Program-made: the position numbers and the translations under genes
Shown: positions 1 to 10,937 of the stretch, piece by piece
Position numbering within the stretch: the stretch's first letter is position 1
Layout of the letters: each line of letters starts with the position of its first letter
Notes under the pieces: generated by a model
Databases searched by the model: none
Told to the model about the DNA's origin: nothing
The model's input: the letters and a program-made list of their open reading frames with translations, nothing else
Source: Diaporthe sp. PMI_573
Taxonomy: Eukaryota > Ascomycota > Sordariomycetes > Diaporthales > Diaporthaceae
Reading direction: 5' to 3'
NCBI GenBank assembly: GCA_021399435.1
Contig: JAJTUP010000016.1
Location: 434,001-498,000, forward strand
DNA: 64,000 nt

Positions 1-360
1 TGTGTTGTAGGTGGAAGATAAGACTAGGCAGACCGGTATTTCGCCGAACAGTCGAGAATCTGAGACAATTCGCTTCATCCTGAGGTGGCTTTGTCGAGGT
101 CGAAACTGTCGATTTATGACATAGTAGAATAAAATAGACACGCGCAGGGAAGAATAGTTTAGAGTGACCCAAAGGTCCTGCGAAGGCTTAAAATTTGATT
201 ATTCCTATCCACTCGATTATTGTGTCAGGGGCATCAATGGTCCAAAGCAACATATTCGCTGCGATGTCCCCCAGGAGGATTGAGTATTGTTTCCGTGGTG
301 CATCAGTTGTTTCATCCATTGGTAGATCTATCAATTCATGCTGCGATACTCCAGTCACCT
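1..360. other. Gene-free stretch at window start
   Basis: I see no convincing coding frame or RNA gene here. It lies downstream of the first short-chain dehydrogenase gene, so it probably holds that gene's 3' untranslated region and terminator. A short open frame near 195-395 has no ATG context or family resemblance and runs into the antisense of the dehydrogenase. Confidence 0.5.
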
Positions 361-1188
361 CTACTTCATTGAAACTCCTCCAGAGAGAAGCATGAACTCG
401 CCGTTAATGAATCGAGACCTCTCCTCCGCAAAAAAGGCCACCGCCCATGCCACATCCTCTACAGATGCCGCACCGCCCTCCACCGGTGTATCCCTGATTA
501 ACGACTCCCGCACCTTTTCCCATTCTTCAGGCGTGAAGTGCTCGAGGAAACTGTCCGTCAACACCGGCCCCGGCGCCACCATATTGACGGTACACCCGTA
601 TCTCGGCGGCAACTCTTTCGCCCAAACACGCAGGATTGAATCGAGCGCCCCTTTAGTTGCCGCATAGACCCTGTGGCCTGCCTTGGGCACCCGCGAAGCA
701 GCCGAGCCAACAAGGATGATCCGCGAGCCACCAATGGCGCCGGACATGTTCGGCGGCTCGGCCGGCTTGTACGGCGTCAGGTGCGGTAGCGATGCCTTGA
801 CTAGCGCGAAAGCACCGCGGGCGTTCAGATCCATGGCTCGGTCCCACATGCTCAGGGTCGTATCCCAGAGAGGAGCCATCGGCACGTAGCCGGCGTTGCT
901 GACGAGGATGTCGATCTGGCCGAACCTGGCTACTGCCTGCCGCACGAGCTCCGATGGACCGCCATGTGAGGCGAGGTCTGCACACACGGCGATCCAGTCT
1001 GTCTTGAGGGATCTCCCTACCGCTTCGCATTCGGTTTTAAGAGACGAGTAGGGATAGTTGAGGACGATATTCGCGCCGCGATTAGACAGCTCCACGGCAA
1101 TTCCTGCGCCGATGCCTTTGGACGAGCCGGATATTACAGCTGTACGGCCAGCCATGATTGCTCGAGGTTGTATCGAGGGTGAAGTCAT
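361..1188 (-). CDS. Short-chain dehydrogenase/reductase (SDR), 275 aa
   Basis: This is a single-exon NAD(P)-dependent oxidoreductase of the classical SDR family, probably cytosolic. The cofactor-binding glycine motif is at residues 21-27 (GSSKGIG), the structural NAG motif at 98-100, the catalytic serine at about 162 and the Y175-x3-K179 pair follows in YAATK. The length is normal for classical SDRs. In the setting of the neighbouring ring-cleavage and hydrolase genes it may oxidise a dihydrodiol or a side-chain alcohol, or reduce a keto intermediate; that role is inference. The start is the first ATG, and a second ATG lies 11 codons in, just before the Rossmann fold, so the true start could be either. 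The substrate cannot be told from sequence. Confidence 0.9.
   Translation of the reverse strand: MTSPSIQPRAIMAGRTAVISGSSKGIGAGIAVELSNRGANIVLNYPYSSLKTECEAVGRSLKTDWIAVCADLASHGGPSELVRQAVARFGQIDILVSNAGYVPMAPLWDTTLSMWDRAMDLNARGAFALVKASLPHLTPYKPAEPPNMSGAIGGSRIILVGSAASRVPKAGHRVYAATKGALDSILRVWAKELPPRYGCTVNMVAPGPVLTDSFLEHFTPEEWEKVRESLIRDTPVEGGAASVEDVAWAVAFFAEERSRFINGEFMLLSGGVSMK
751..764 (+). other. Copy of CGG-N5-CGGCCG motif inside SDR coding sequence
   Basis: The bases match the same pattern as the promoter copies listed elsewhere, but this copy lies inside the coding region of the first SDR gene. It is recorded as a reminder that the motif can occur by chance in GC-rich coding DNA. Confidence 0.4.
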
Positions 1189-1591
1189 TGCTCTTTAGGA
1201 TTGAAGGTCTTTTGGCAAGGGCGTAATGAAAGATTAGGCTGGGACGATGCGAGAATGGCTGATAGAATGCAAGATACTGTACCTAGTAGTTGACCTTGAC
1301 CGGCATTTTGTCAGTTCACCACTGCCATCAGTTCGTTTATTGTTGCTAGCCAGTCCAAAACGGAAAGTTCCGAGCTCGGATATTGGGACCGAGATTCACC
1401 GAAATGCGTTGCCACGCTATGGAACAGATGGGAGTAAGTGACACTTAGAATGAAATGCACTCAGTTCTGGTATTTTGTAGTAATCGATTTTGCACATGCA
1501 GATACCGTACCGTTTTACTCCTTCACGTCTTGATAGAACACAGTAAATTTAATGACAGATAATCACTACGATCGTCCTTCTCGCCCTCCCT
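1189..1591 (-). promoter_or_regulatory. Presumed promoter of SDR gene; 3' flank of dioxygenase gene
   Basis: This 403 bp gap separates two genes read in the same (minus) direction. It contains a small group of CGG/CCG half-sites at about 1361-1390, including CGG-N6-CCG at 1361-1372 and the palindrome CCGAGCTCGG directly after it, roughly 175-190 bp upstream of the SDR start. Zn2Cys6 proteins bind such paired triplets, so this is a candidate operator, with a different half-site arrangement from the direct-repeat motif seen in other promoters of the cluster. Confidence 0.4.
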
Positions 1592-2738
1592 TCATGCTTC
1601 GATAGGCATGCTGGGAACATCCGTAAAACCAGGTAGATCCTCAACTTTCTTTGTAAAAAATGCTCGTGGAATGTCGGGACCCCAACTAGAGACAGTGGAA
1701 GCCACAGCGGGTTCGTCTGCGTTAGGGGAGTCTTCATTGACAAGGTCTCCATCGACGTAGTGCTCAATGATGAACCCGGATGAGTCGAACCTATAGCATT
1801 GTCAGCCCCGCCATGTCTCAAAATTGCCAGTAAGACACTCACCAGTAATCAAAGATTTGACTGCCAAGCACGTGCCTCCCCACCCCAAAGACGTTGATGT
1901 ACCCTCTGCGGCGTAGGTAATGGTGTCCGACGACTTGGCTGTCGACGTCGTCGACCTCAAAGCTTGCATGATGCGCCTTGATCCCCTGCTTCAGTTCGGG
2001 CGAGCCGGCGATGAAGATATTCTACCGATTGTCAGCACGGTGAAAGTCCGAGTCCGGCTTGAAGGCACGTACATGATGGTCGACGAATTCCTTGCCCTTG
2101 TCAAGATGGATGAAAATCATGACCGTCTTGTTGCTCTGCGGCTGAAACAAAGTGTCGGTCTTCTTCATGTTGAATGTTTTACAGTACCAGTCGAAAACTT
2201 CGTGAAGCCTGTCGATGTTCACTTCGAATCCATAATGGCCGAGCTTGTGAACCTTGGATGGCGAGTCTCTGTCTGGACGTTGGAATTCGCCCAGTCGCTT
2301 CTTGTCCTCCCAGGTGTTCCACATTACCGGTTTTGGAACTTCCCTGGCCTCCGGCACACGATCCTTTTGTCCGTAGATCAATGTGATTTCCTCCCCCAGG
2401 AGATCTCTGACAATGACTACCTTCCCCCCGCCTGGGGCATCAAAGTCATGAATGGGCGTTGAGCCCGGAAGCTTGGCGGCCTTCTCCAATTCGGCCATGG
2501 ACTGCACGATCCATCCACCTCCTCTGAATCTCCTCTTGCCATCTTCTGTTTTCTCCGCTACGTAGCAGAACTGGTCCGTTCCGAATCCACGGAAGTAGAT
2601 CTTACCATCTTTCTTCAGGACCGGAATCAGGCCGAAGTCAGTGAAGAACTCCTCTGCTTTCTCAAGATTGGGATGCCCGTAACGACAGTATGAGAGCCTG
2701 TCGAGGAGAATGCGACTGTCGCTTGAAGCTTGGGACAT
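1592..2738 (-). CDS. Extradiol ring-cleavage dioxygenase-like VOC protein, 347 aa
   Basis: Coding exons are 2073-2738, 1843-2021 and 1592-1790 (introns of 51 and 52 bp, frame preserved). The protein has two vicinal-oxygen-chelate modules, about residues 12-125 and 165-300, the layout of type I extradiol dioxygenases such as 2,3-dihydroxybiphenyl dioxygenase. All three expected iron ligands can be placed: H168 in LGHYGFEV, a histidine at about 240 in AHHASFEV, and E291 in FIIEHYVDGD. The first intron falls just before the second ligand. This predicts opening of a catechol-type ring next to one hydroxyl, giving a 2-hydroxymuconate-type product. The gene is divergent from the FAH-family hydrolase gene, a likely next enzyme. 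Substrate specificity is unknown, and a non-ring-cleaving VOC enzyme is a less likely alternative. Confidence 0.85.
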
Positions 2739-2846
2739 TGTGGTAAGTTCAGTGTGATCTTACTGGAATTATCTGATAGTACTGCAACTGCTTGAGATGC
2801 GTAGTCGTAAAGCCCGGTCATTATATGCACACTCCGCAAAAGCTGT

Positions 2847-2857
2847 CCGAGTGCCCG
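2847..2857 (-). promoter_or_regulatory. CGG-N5-CGG direct repeat (putative Zn2Cys6 operator)
   Basis: The plus strand reads CCGAGTGCCCG, a CCG-N5-CCG direct repeat, 109 bp upstream of the dioxygenase start and 305 bp upstream of the FAH-family start. Confidence 0.4.
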
Positions 2858-2898
2858 AGACCCCGGTATGGTGAGTTGAATGTAACAGCTGAATCAGT

Positions 2899-2909
2899 CC
2901 GCAGAGCCG
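2899..2909 (-). promoter_or_regulatory. CGG-N5-CGG direct repeat (putative Zn2Cys6 operator)
   Basis: The plus strand reads CCGCAGAGCCG, the same half-sites and spacing as the copy at 2847-2857, and is followed by another CCGG. It sits within the divergent promoter. Confidence 0.4.
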
Positions 2910-3162
2910 GAGCCGGGCCACGGGAAATCTACCCGATGGGTCCTGTGAGGTGGTGGGGGCTCTTATAGGGTTTCCAGCTGTTGTTATTCTAGTCGTCTCG
3001 GAATGCTATCAAGACGTCTTTTCCACGTTGCGAACCAGACTGAAGCCATCATTTAGAGATGATAAGTCCCGTTAAATTGAGGAACAAGTCTACTTCGTCG
3101 GTGACCAAACCAAGTTGTTGCGATTTGAAGATATTCATTCTTCACACGAGCTCCATCTCGAA

Positions 3163-4107
3163 ATGACGTTCGACAGGCTTATTCGATTCCGGGACAGGAA
3201 AGGCATTGACAGATATGGCAACGTCGAAACCGAAGTCGCAGCATCAGAGCTTGAAGGGAAAATAGTGCAGCTTGTTTCGGGAAACATTGAATCTGGGTTC
3301 AAAATCATCGAAGAGAAAGCCGAGGTGGCCAAGGTGACTCGATAACCCCAACAGTGAACCTAGGACGTTGCTTACAACCCACTCTCTAGTTGTTCTGCCC
3401 ACTGCCCAGCACGCCTATCATAATCTGCGCGGGGGTCAATTACAAATCTCATGCCAAAGAGACCAAGGCAAGCATCTCTTCTTGACTGCTAAGGAAGATT
3501 CTAACACAGACGGCAGTTCCCGCCACCGAAGAAACCTGTCATCTTCGCAACCCCGCCTGATCGTCTCACAGGGCCACTGGACGACATCAATATCCACTCA
3601 GACGCGCAGGAACTACTGGACTACGAGGGCGAGTTGAGTATCGTGATCGGGAAGGACGGGTATGACATCAGCGAGGAGGATGCACTGGACTACGTGCTCG
3701 GGTACACCATCAGCAACGACGTCTCGGCCCGCAACCTCCACGCTGTCGACATGTCGGGATACCAGATGGGCTACGCAAAGTCTTTTGACGGGTTTGGGCC
3801 GACGGGGCCGTACCTGGTCTCACCAAGACTCGTGCCGGACCCGCAGGTTTTGGAGCTGAAGACGACGGTGAACGGCGAGGTGCGGCAGACGACGAACACG
3901 GCCCAGATGATCTGGTCGTGCCGTCAGCTGATCGCGTTCGCCTCCCGTGGCCGGACTTTGCGTCGTGGGACTGTGATTATGACTGGGACTCCGGAGGGTG
4001 TTGGATGGCATACCAACGGTTGTCTAAAGGACGGTGATGTGGTGGAGGTCAATATCGGGGGTCTTGGATATATCAGGAACAAGATGGTATTTCAGACAAG
4101 CGCTTGA
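3163..4107 (+). CDS. Fumarylacetoacetate hydrolase (FAH)-family protein, 279 aa
   Basis: Coding exons are 3163-3333, 3390-3467 and 3517-4107, all phase 0. The start is the ATG giving MTFDRLIRF, the usual opening of this family. The second intron begins with GC rather than GT (AAG then GCAAGC) and ends CGGCAG; no GT donor restores the frame. The FAH core is recognisable: the metal-binding YEGEL segment, then NDVSARN and MTGTPEGVG. Members act on acylpyruvates, 2-oxo-hept-3-enedioate-type or 2-hydroxymuconate-type compounds and cleave a C-C bond or decarboxylate with Mg2+ or Mn2+. Beside an extradiol dioxygenase this suggests processing of the ring-cleavage product. The exact reaction cannot be assigned, since hydrolase, hydratase and decarboxylase members look alike. 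Confidence 0.88.
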
Positions 4108-4781
4108 GCAAATGAATTCGTTGTTTCAGCACTCAATTCCACGCGATTCCCTTTCGTCGAAGTAAGCTAGTGAGATTCTTATTTTCACGGCGAAATTCGA
4201 GGGTACCTCCCTCCTTACGCGATTCTTGTTATTTGTTGTTAGCGGACTCCCGTTGGCTGGACGTGCTAACCAATGAAAGGCCGCGGGATGTCTAAGATGT
4301 CCCGCTGTTAGAACTATAACGATAGATGCTTGAAGCCACTGCGAACGCAGTTATGGTCTCATGTCGGCAGCGATGCTTAGACAGGCCCTTGGCCAAGCCC
4401 TGTTTTCAACCTCACACAATACGCGAGGCTGATACCAAGTTGCTCGAGATCGGATTCAATAATCCATAGAATAGAATGTGTTTCATAGACTGTTTAATTA
4501 TTCACCCTACCACCTAACCCCTTCGTAACAGAATTTTTTGGCCGCACCACGTAGGAAATTTCAAAGTGCATCTTAGGAGGTGGCACCGACGCATGTAGCA
4601 AACCGAGTGTGGAATCCTCGGCCGAGAAACCCGACACGAACGGACTGACGGAGAGATTCACACCAAGCCCGAAATATTCAGTCGTATTCCAGTGCCCCGA
4701 TAAAAATAGACCAACTAGGAGATCTTGCCACCATTTTCGGACACAGTCCGTCGAACTATTCCGCCCAGCACACTGCGCAAA
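4108..4781 (+). promoter_or_regulatory. Intergenic region upstream of amidohydrolase
   Basis: This holds the 3' flank of the FAH-family gene and the presumed promoter of the amidohydrolase. I see no coding frame with family resemblance. A CGGCCG-N6-CCG element is at 4619-4633. Confidence 0.45.
4619..4633 (-). promoter_or_regulatory. CGG-N6-CGGCCG element (putative Zn2Cys6 operator)
   Basis: The plus strand reads CGGCCG, six bases, then CCG. It lies 148 bp upstream of the amidohydrolase ATG. It is the same pattern as the element between the beta-lactamase-like gene and the second regulator. Confidence 0.4.
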
Positions 4782-6482
4782 ATGGCGGCAGCAACAACAA
4801 TCCTGCTCAAAGGAGGCACTTTGCTATTTCACGATGACAGGGATCACGTGAACCCGCTACGGCAGACCGATATTTTGATCCAATCTAACCGCATTGCCAA
4901 AATTGGTAAGGGCCTCAGCGCACCCGCTGGCACTGAGCTTGTCAATTGCAGCGGCAAGATCATCAGCCCTGGCTTCGTCGACACGCATCATCACCTGTGG
5001 CAGACTCAGCTGAGAGGATGCCATGCCGAGCAGTCTCTATTTGACTATTTTGTGACTGGCGAGTTCCCCTTATCTGTGATCTTATTGTATGCTCCGTATG
5101 TTAATGTGGCATTTTGACGTATCCAGGCTTTTGGCAAAGTCATGTCTACAAGCCTCGGGACATGTACTGGGGACAACTTGGTGGAGCTCTGGAGGCGATT
5201 AACTCTGGAACAACCTTCGTTCTGGATCATGCCCATGGCAACCAGACTAATGAGCATGGTCAGTCACGCCTTTTCCATCGTTGTGATACATCCCGTAAAC
5301 GACATACTTATCCGACCGTGCCATCGACAGCAACCCAGGCTCTATCCGCCACCATAGCTTCGGGCATCCGTTCCATCTTCGCCTATTCTCACCCTGCCTA
5401 CTTTACGAAATGGGACTCGAAGACCTGTGAGGTTTCGCGAGACATCATGCCGGAATCTAGCATGGCCCACATCTTCGAGCTCGCCAAATCCCAGCCTTAC
5501 GGCAACGGCAGGGTTCAGATCGGCTTCGGCTTCGACTACTGGTTCATGCCCAAGGAGGCTGTCCTAGGCATATTTTCTGGGTTGCGCAGTGCGGGAGTCC
5601 AGTTCTTCACGTCTCACTACGCCAAGAATCCGGCTCTGGGTGAGTTCATCCCCTTGGTAGCATCGTCTCCTGGTACTGCTTTCTAACACGGTCCAAGGAG
5701 CCACACCGCTCATCCACACACTTGAGTCCTACGGTCTTATCAAATCACCTAGCGATATACTGCTCTCGCATGCAACCGGCCTCGATGCGGGAGAGGTAGC
5801 CAAGCTGGTCGAAACGAAACTCCCGGTATCCAGCACCCCGGACACCGAGGCCCAGATGGGCTTCGGCTGGCCGGTTGCTTTCACGCCAGGGGTCAACGCC
5901 ACGCTCGGCGTCGACTGCCATAGCAGCAGCACGAGCTCCATCCTCTCCCTCGCCAGGTCTGCGTCGAACATGGCCCGCTTGCGCGACGCCGTTGCGGAAA
6001 TGGACGGTGGGAACGGCGCTCCCCGTCGGATGCATCTCCAGCCGAGGGGCAGCACTCAGGCGGCCTTCAATGCGGCCACTATCAACGGGGCACGTGCGGT
6101 GCTTCTCGGTGACCAGATTGGATCTATCAAAGAGGGAAAGTTGGCGGATTTGGTCATATTCGACGCGGCCGGCAGTGTGGGAATGAGCTGTGTCTCCGAG
6201 TCGGATCCGTTAACTGCGGTCGTGCGGCACAGCGACGTACGGGATGTGGAAGGCGTTCTTGTCGATGGGGTCTGGAGGAAGAAGGATGGGAAGATCTGCC
6301 CAGTCAGTGTCAAGGAGACGGGTGACATTCTGGAATGGCCTGATATTCGAGACAGGCTACTGGAGAGCCAGCGTGAAATACAGGAGAGGCAAAAGGGTTT
6401 GAACATGGACAAGGCGAGGGAGGCGCTGATCGCCATGTTCCACATCGACAGAAGCAAGCTCATCGAGAAGCCAAGGGATTAA
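4782..6482 (+). CDS. Amidohydrolase-superfamily metal-dependent hydrolase, 500 aa
   Basis: Coding exons are 4782-5058, 5127-5258, 5331-5639 and 5698-6482. The first intron uses a GC donor (ACTG then GCGAGT); no GT site restores the frame. The second intron is 72 bp and frame-neutral, but has good splice sites and removes sequence unlike the family. The metal-binding HxH is in FVDTHHHLW, followed by DHAH, SHY and GVDCHSSS segments, the pattern of the cytosine deaminase/chlorohydrolase branch. The 500-residue length fits. The reaction may be deamination or hydrolysis of a C-N or C-halogen bond on an aromatic or heterocyclic substrate. Its place among ring-cleavage genes suggests it removes an amino or amide group, which is inference only. 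Confidence 0.85.
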
Positions 6483-7331
6483 GCTTTAGCTAGTACGCTT
6501 CTATTCCAATCATCTCATGCCGAGTTCCTTTGTAGGACTGCGCCGAAAATCCCAAGCCCAGTAACGCGCTTCATCACGCCCGAGGAGCTCTTCCTCCTGG
6601 CCAACGTACCTTCAGATACCTGAGGCCCATAGTGTGAGGAACAGCTCAGGGTCATCACAGGCGCGTCAAGTCGCACAACACATCCCGAGCCACTTCCACT
6701 GTACTATAGAGCCAAGCACCACCGTCTTCCTCCTATTTGATTACAAAAGGCTGGAATTGGATCAGTCCTTCAATGATGACGAGTTGCCATGACCTGTAGA
6801 AATTCAGCAGACACGTATCGCTGGCGTCTGCGGCTTTTCTCAACGGCTAGGTCCGGCCGACAAGTCAGTGGCCGACCTCCGACGCTGCGTCAAGAAGCTT
6901 TTGGGCTCATCGGAAGGCTGACGAACTACCAGAGCACGATGGCCGGCGCTCCTATCTCGGGGTACGAGTCAGCGGCAAGACAGGCGCATTCCGAAGCCTC
7001 GGATGCAGCGGATCTGGGTGGCGCGCACATTGAGAAACGCGCGGGTCGCCACGCAGTTCGCTCTTTGAATTACCCTTTTGAGGAAACCGGTAGCGGATGG
7101 GTCGCCTGGAGAGAGTCTGGGGAAATCCATGGGAACAAAAAGGTCGGACGTTCGGGCGAGGGACCCGAGGGCTGAGGCGAGCATGCATGATATCTTGACA
7201 TGGCAAGCCTGGCGTTACATTCATCCTGTGATATAACATGATCATCAATATCTTTGCCTCTTTCGTCGGCCAAGACTGAATTCCCATGCCAAATATTTGA
7301 TATTGCAGCGCTGAGTCAAGTCCCATCAACG
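6483..7331 (+). other. Intergenic region upstream of NmrA-like gene
   Basis: An open frame at 6789-7175 has no family resemblance and an antisense open frame overlaps it, so I do not call a gene. A CGGCCG box with additional CCG triplets is present near 6850-6885, about 450 bp upstream of the next start, but the spacing does not match the other cluster elements. Confidence 0.4.
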
Positions 7332-8308
7332 ATGCCTTCAAAGAACAGCCCCATCATACACACTGTCGCCATAGCCGGGGTACATGCAACCCATATCCCA
7401 CTCGGTATGATGAAGATAACTGACTTCGATTACAGGCCGGAGGACACCTTGGCCGCAAGGTTCTAGAAGCCCTGATCGAAGAAGAAACCTTCGATGTAAC
7501 CATCCTTGTACGCCGTGGACGCACGCTTGTCGACTATCCACCCGGGGTTCGATTCACGACAGTAGACTACGACTCGCCTCACTCACTCCGGGCCGCACTG
7601 CAAGGGATCGATGCTGTTGTTTCCGCCCTCGGCAAGAGAACTGGACTGGAATGCCAGTTCAAACTCATCGATGCCGCAGTCGCTGCCGGAGTGAAGCGCT
7701 TCATACCATCCGAGTTCGGGGCGGACCTGCAAAATCCCAAGATACGAGGGTTCCCTACGTACCGCACCAAAGTGCAAACCGAGCAGTACATCGAAAAGCT
7801 GGCCGATCGGAGCAACCTTACCTACACGTATATCTACAACAGTCTCTTGTTTGAGGACGGATTGGATATGATCGTATTCGGGGACTTCATATCTCGAACT
7901 GTCAATATTTACGATGGCGGCGATACTCCGTTCTCCACAACCAGGATGTCCACCGTTGCACGAGCTGTGGTGACTGTTCTGAAACAGTTTGAAGCGACAA
8001 GAAACCGGGCGGTTCGCATTAGTGATATCTCGATATCGCCCAACGAGTTGCTGCGAAGGGTCCAGAAGCACGACTCGGGACACCAGTGGACACCCATTGC
8101 CGTCGATACTGCGGCTATGGTGAAAGAGGCCGAGAGTGAATGGGCCAAAGGTAAGTTCAGCCCGAAGGCATTTGCCGCGTTTGCAACAAGGGCAACCTTT
8201 GCGAAGGGGATCACAGGGAGCTACAATGGTGATAACGAGCGGCTGGGTATCGAGGAGATGACGAAGGAGGATATGGCGGAAGCACTGAAGGGAAGGTTGC
8301 TGTGCTAA
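7332..8308 (+). CDS. NmrA-like / isoflavone-reductase-like NAD(P)-binding protein, 306 aa
   Basis: Coding exons are 7332-7379 and 7436-8308 (56 bp intron, phase 0). The intron splits the dinucleotide-binding loop: exon 1 ends in VAIAG and exon 2 continues AGGHLG, which together form a GxGGxxG motif at residues 16-22. Downstream is the FIPSEFG segment typical of atypical SDRs of the isoflavone reductase/NmrA group. Members reduce aromatic or phenylpropanoid-type compounds with NADPH, or act as redox-sensing regulators without catalysis. Inside a catabolic cluster a reductase acting on the substrate or an intermediate is more likely. The gene is convergent with the first Zn2Cys6 regulator, with only 54 bp between stop codons. 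Confidence 0.87.
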
Positions 8309-8362
8309 TTGTTATTGTAATTCATTTGAAATCTGTCATACGTCTCTAATTGAACCAGGATG

Positions 8363-10937
8363 TTAGACAAAGTACACTTGGCCATCGTCACCAGCGAAAT
8401 TGCACATCTCATCTTCCAGAAGAGTCCCCATCATCTCATCCGCTCCGTACACCGACATTTGAGCACCATGATCTAATCCACTTTGTGATACAGCCATTTC
8501 ACACTGGGTTCCCTGCGAACCACTCATCAGCGGCCACAGCCCCTCCTGAAAGGCCGGGCCCGTACGGGACGGTGGAACAGTCGAAGATGAAATCGAAGGA
8601 GCAGGCCGCCGGCGCCCCAGCTCCTTTTTCCTGCGCCTCCTCGCCTTGTCAATACTCCTCATGACCGAGCGCCACTGGTGCACTCTGCGATGCCGCGTGG
8701 ACGAGTCCCAGCGCAGAACCGCGCTCTGTTCCACCACCCGCCACGCCTTGTCTGCGTCCCTGACCAGAGGCCGGCTCGACAGCTCCGAGAGGATGATGGC
8801 AAAGGCGTGCCACTCGTGGTAGCATTTTGTCAGCCACGACCAGTGCGCTACCAAGGGGTCGGTGCGCATGCGGTACGAGTGTGTCATGCATTCTATGGCG
8901 CCCTTGAAGACGCAGCTCCTTTGGTCCTCGTCGAGCGAGGTTTCTTGGCCGAGAGGCTTGAGGGCCATGAGACGGAGGTTGGAGATTATGGTGCCGATGA
9001 AGGCGCGTACCAACTAGAAGAATGAGCTGTTAGAATCGATGCCACGATTGGGTGAGTTGGTAGCGAGCTTACACAGTGCAGTGCTTCCCGAGAAGTTTTG
9101 TCTCCGGAGAACCGCCTGATAATCTTGTCACGCTGCTCATCGACCCATGCCTGCTTCTCTGCCACGGTCAAGGACCCGAAGCTCCTCCCCGTGTCTGGGT
9201 CAACCCTGCGAGTATCAATCATCGTCCTCCAGATGCTAGAAGCCCAACATCTAACGGCCGTGAAGGACATGTCCGTCATGCCGAGGGACTCGGTAGGATA
9301 CTCAGTCATGCTCGGATGCAGGTCTGCGTCGTTCACGTTGAGCGGCGGTCTCGAGTCAGAGCTGCTGAGCTCCATGCTACGGGCAGGTCAGCCTGGATCA
9401 GAGAAAATTGTGACAGTGATTATGGCTTACAGCCCAGGAGAGCACGAATGGTCCTCGGAAGCAGGTGTGTCCAGGATGCAAATTCCCCACCAAAGCCGGC
9501 GGCGCATTTCGGCATCAAATGGGCTGAGGCCCAGTGCGCTCCCGTCACGGTGCATTCCTAGGGATTGTGCGAGCCGGATGGCCAACCCAGTCGCGTTCCA
9601 GGAGTAGGTTGGGTCTCGCGAGCGTAGTACGACTAGATACACGACGAAGGTTTGGAGCGTGAGCATGTCGTCCGTCTCCATCAGCCTCGAGCGTGCGAGG
9701 GCACTATCTACGCCTCGGCGGAGCCCGGACAGCAGGAAAGATTGCTGTGATCCGAAGTAGAGCTCGCAATCGTCTGGTGAGAGGCTGTTGATGGCGCCGA
9801 AGTATACGACGAACAGGAGGGCTTCGATGGGTGGTGGAAGGCGGAGTGGATTCTCGAAAGCTTGGAGAACCATTGGCTCGACTGAGGGTATGTGCAAGAT
9901 GGTTGCCACGGGGTGGACGTTTTTCTTGAACAGCTCCCATGCTTTGAGTCTGTGTGGGTGAGGCGGATGTGGGGAATCGAGTGCGGTCTGCTGGGCGCAG
10001 CTGTTGAATATCAAAGCATATTCCAAGCTTGACGACTCAACTGTGGTCGGAGGCGGATCCTCGTCGCATTCGGACTCATCATCGTAGTCACTTGCCACGG
10101 CCTCGTCGATATCATTCTGGAGATCAGGGAGATCAGCACGGAAAAGGACAGGAACGGGATCTAACTAGTTACCTCGGTGTGTAGTGCCTCCCAAAAGGTA
10201 CCGCTCACATACCTCTGCCGGCCATCGTCCCTGACAAGCTTCCCTGTCGAAGTCCCGTACGGCGACTCCACCAACCCTGACATTTTTCCGGGGCTGATTC
10301 CCTGGGAGTTCCCGCCGCCACCCGCAATATTGCTGGGGTTAGATTTCACGTTGCCTGCCAAGTCTGCGTCCTGCAATGGCGTTGGCTGTCCCAGAGGACT
10401 CCGGGCCTGTATTGTCGCAGGCTGCTCGGTGCCGGCGAGGCGATGTTCCGGTCGGGTACCCGTACTGCCAGAGCCCACTGAGCGAGGAGGAGTGGGTGGA
10501 GTGGGTGATACGCGGCTGTTCGCGAGGGCGTTCTCACTGGCGTTCTCGCGATGGCCCGACAGGTTCTGCGGCAGGATGGAGGAATTTGCTACCGAAGGCA
10601 GCAGTGCGCCTTGTTCCATGCAGCTGGCGAGAGTCTTGAGCATTGGCTCCAGGCGGTGGAGACGCTCGAGAAGGCCGGTATCTCGCAGCAGCTGCCGCTC
10701 CTCTGAGCTATGATTGTCTGGCGGATAGACGCACTGGGTGCCAGACTTTTTGCAGTGCTGGCATGGCTGCTTCTTATCGCACCCAACCTTGCGCCGACGG
10801 CATGCTGTGCAAACTCTCCGGGGCACCCGGGGCTGTGTTTCTTGTGGTGGCTGTGGCTGCTGCTGCTGCTGCTGCTCCTCCCCTTGGTTGTCCTGGGTCG
10901 AATTCCATGCGGAGACGATGGTGTCGCTGTCCGCCAT
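8363..10937 (-). CDS. Zn2Cys6 fungal transcription factor, 801 aa (paralogue A)
   Basis: Coding exons are 10173-10937, 9431-10116, 9073-9376 and 8363-9013. The binuclear zinc cluster is at C43, C46, C53, C59, C62 and C69 with perfect C-x2-C-x6-C-x5-C-x2-C-x6-C spacing. A short glutamine run (residues 22-27, a CAG-type repeat) precedes it. The middle region is a fungal-specific transcription factor domain (EMRRRLWW and DTRPP-like segments). The protein is clearly paralogous to the regulator at 13465-16137: intron positions and phases match and exon 3 is 304 bp in both. It is a nuclear DNA-binding protein, likely recognising paired CGG triplets, and a candidate pathway-specific activator of the surrounding cluster. 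Confidence 0.9.

Larger units (their letters stand above)
2739..3162. promoter_or_regulatory. Divergent promoter between dioxygenase and FAH-family genes
   Basis: The 424 bp between the two start codons must hold both promoters. It contains two CCG-N5-CCG direct repeats, at 2847-2857 and 2899-2909, and further CCGG-type triplets near 2907-2917. These match the half-site and spacing of the longer CGG-N5-CGGCCG elements upstream of other cluster genes. Binding by the local Zn2Cys6 regulators is inferred, not shown. Confidence 0.5.

Noticed and set aside
653..1030. Long open frames overlapping the first SDR gene
   Set aside because: They are shadows in other frames of GC-rich coding DNA; the SDR frame carries all family motifs.
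6789..7175. Open frame of 128 codons upstream of the NmrA-like gene
   Set aside because: No family resemblance, and equally long open frames run on the opposite strand in the same place.
10855..10880. CTG/CAG trinucleotide run
   Set aside because: It encodes the short Gln tract of regulator A and is too short to be a notable repeat expansion.
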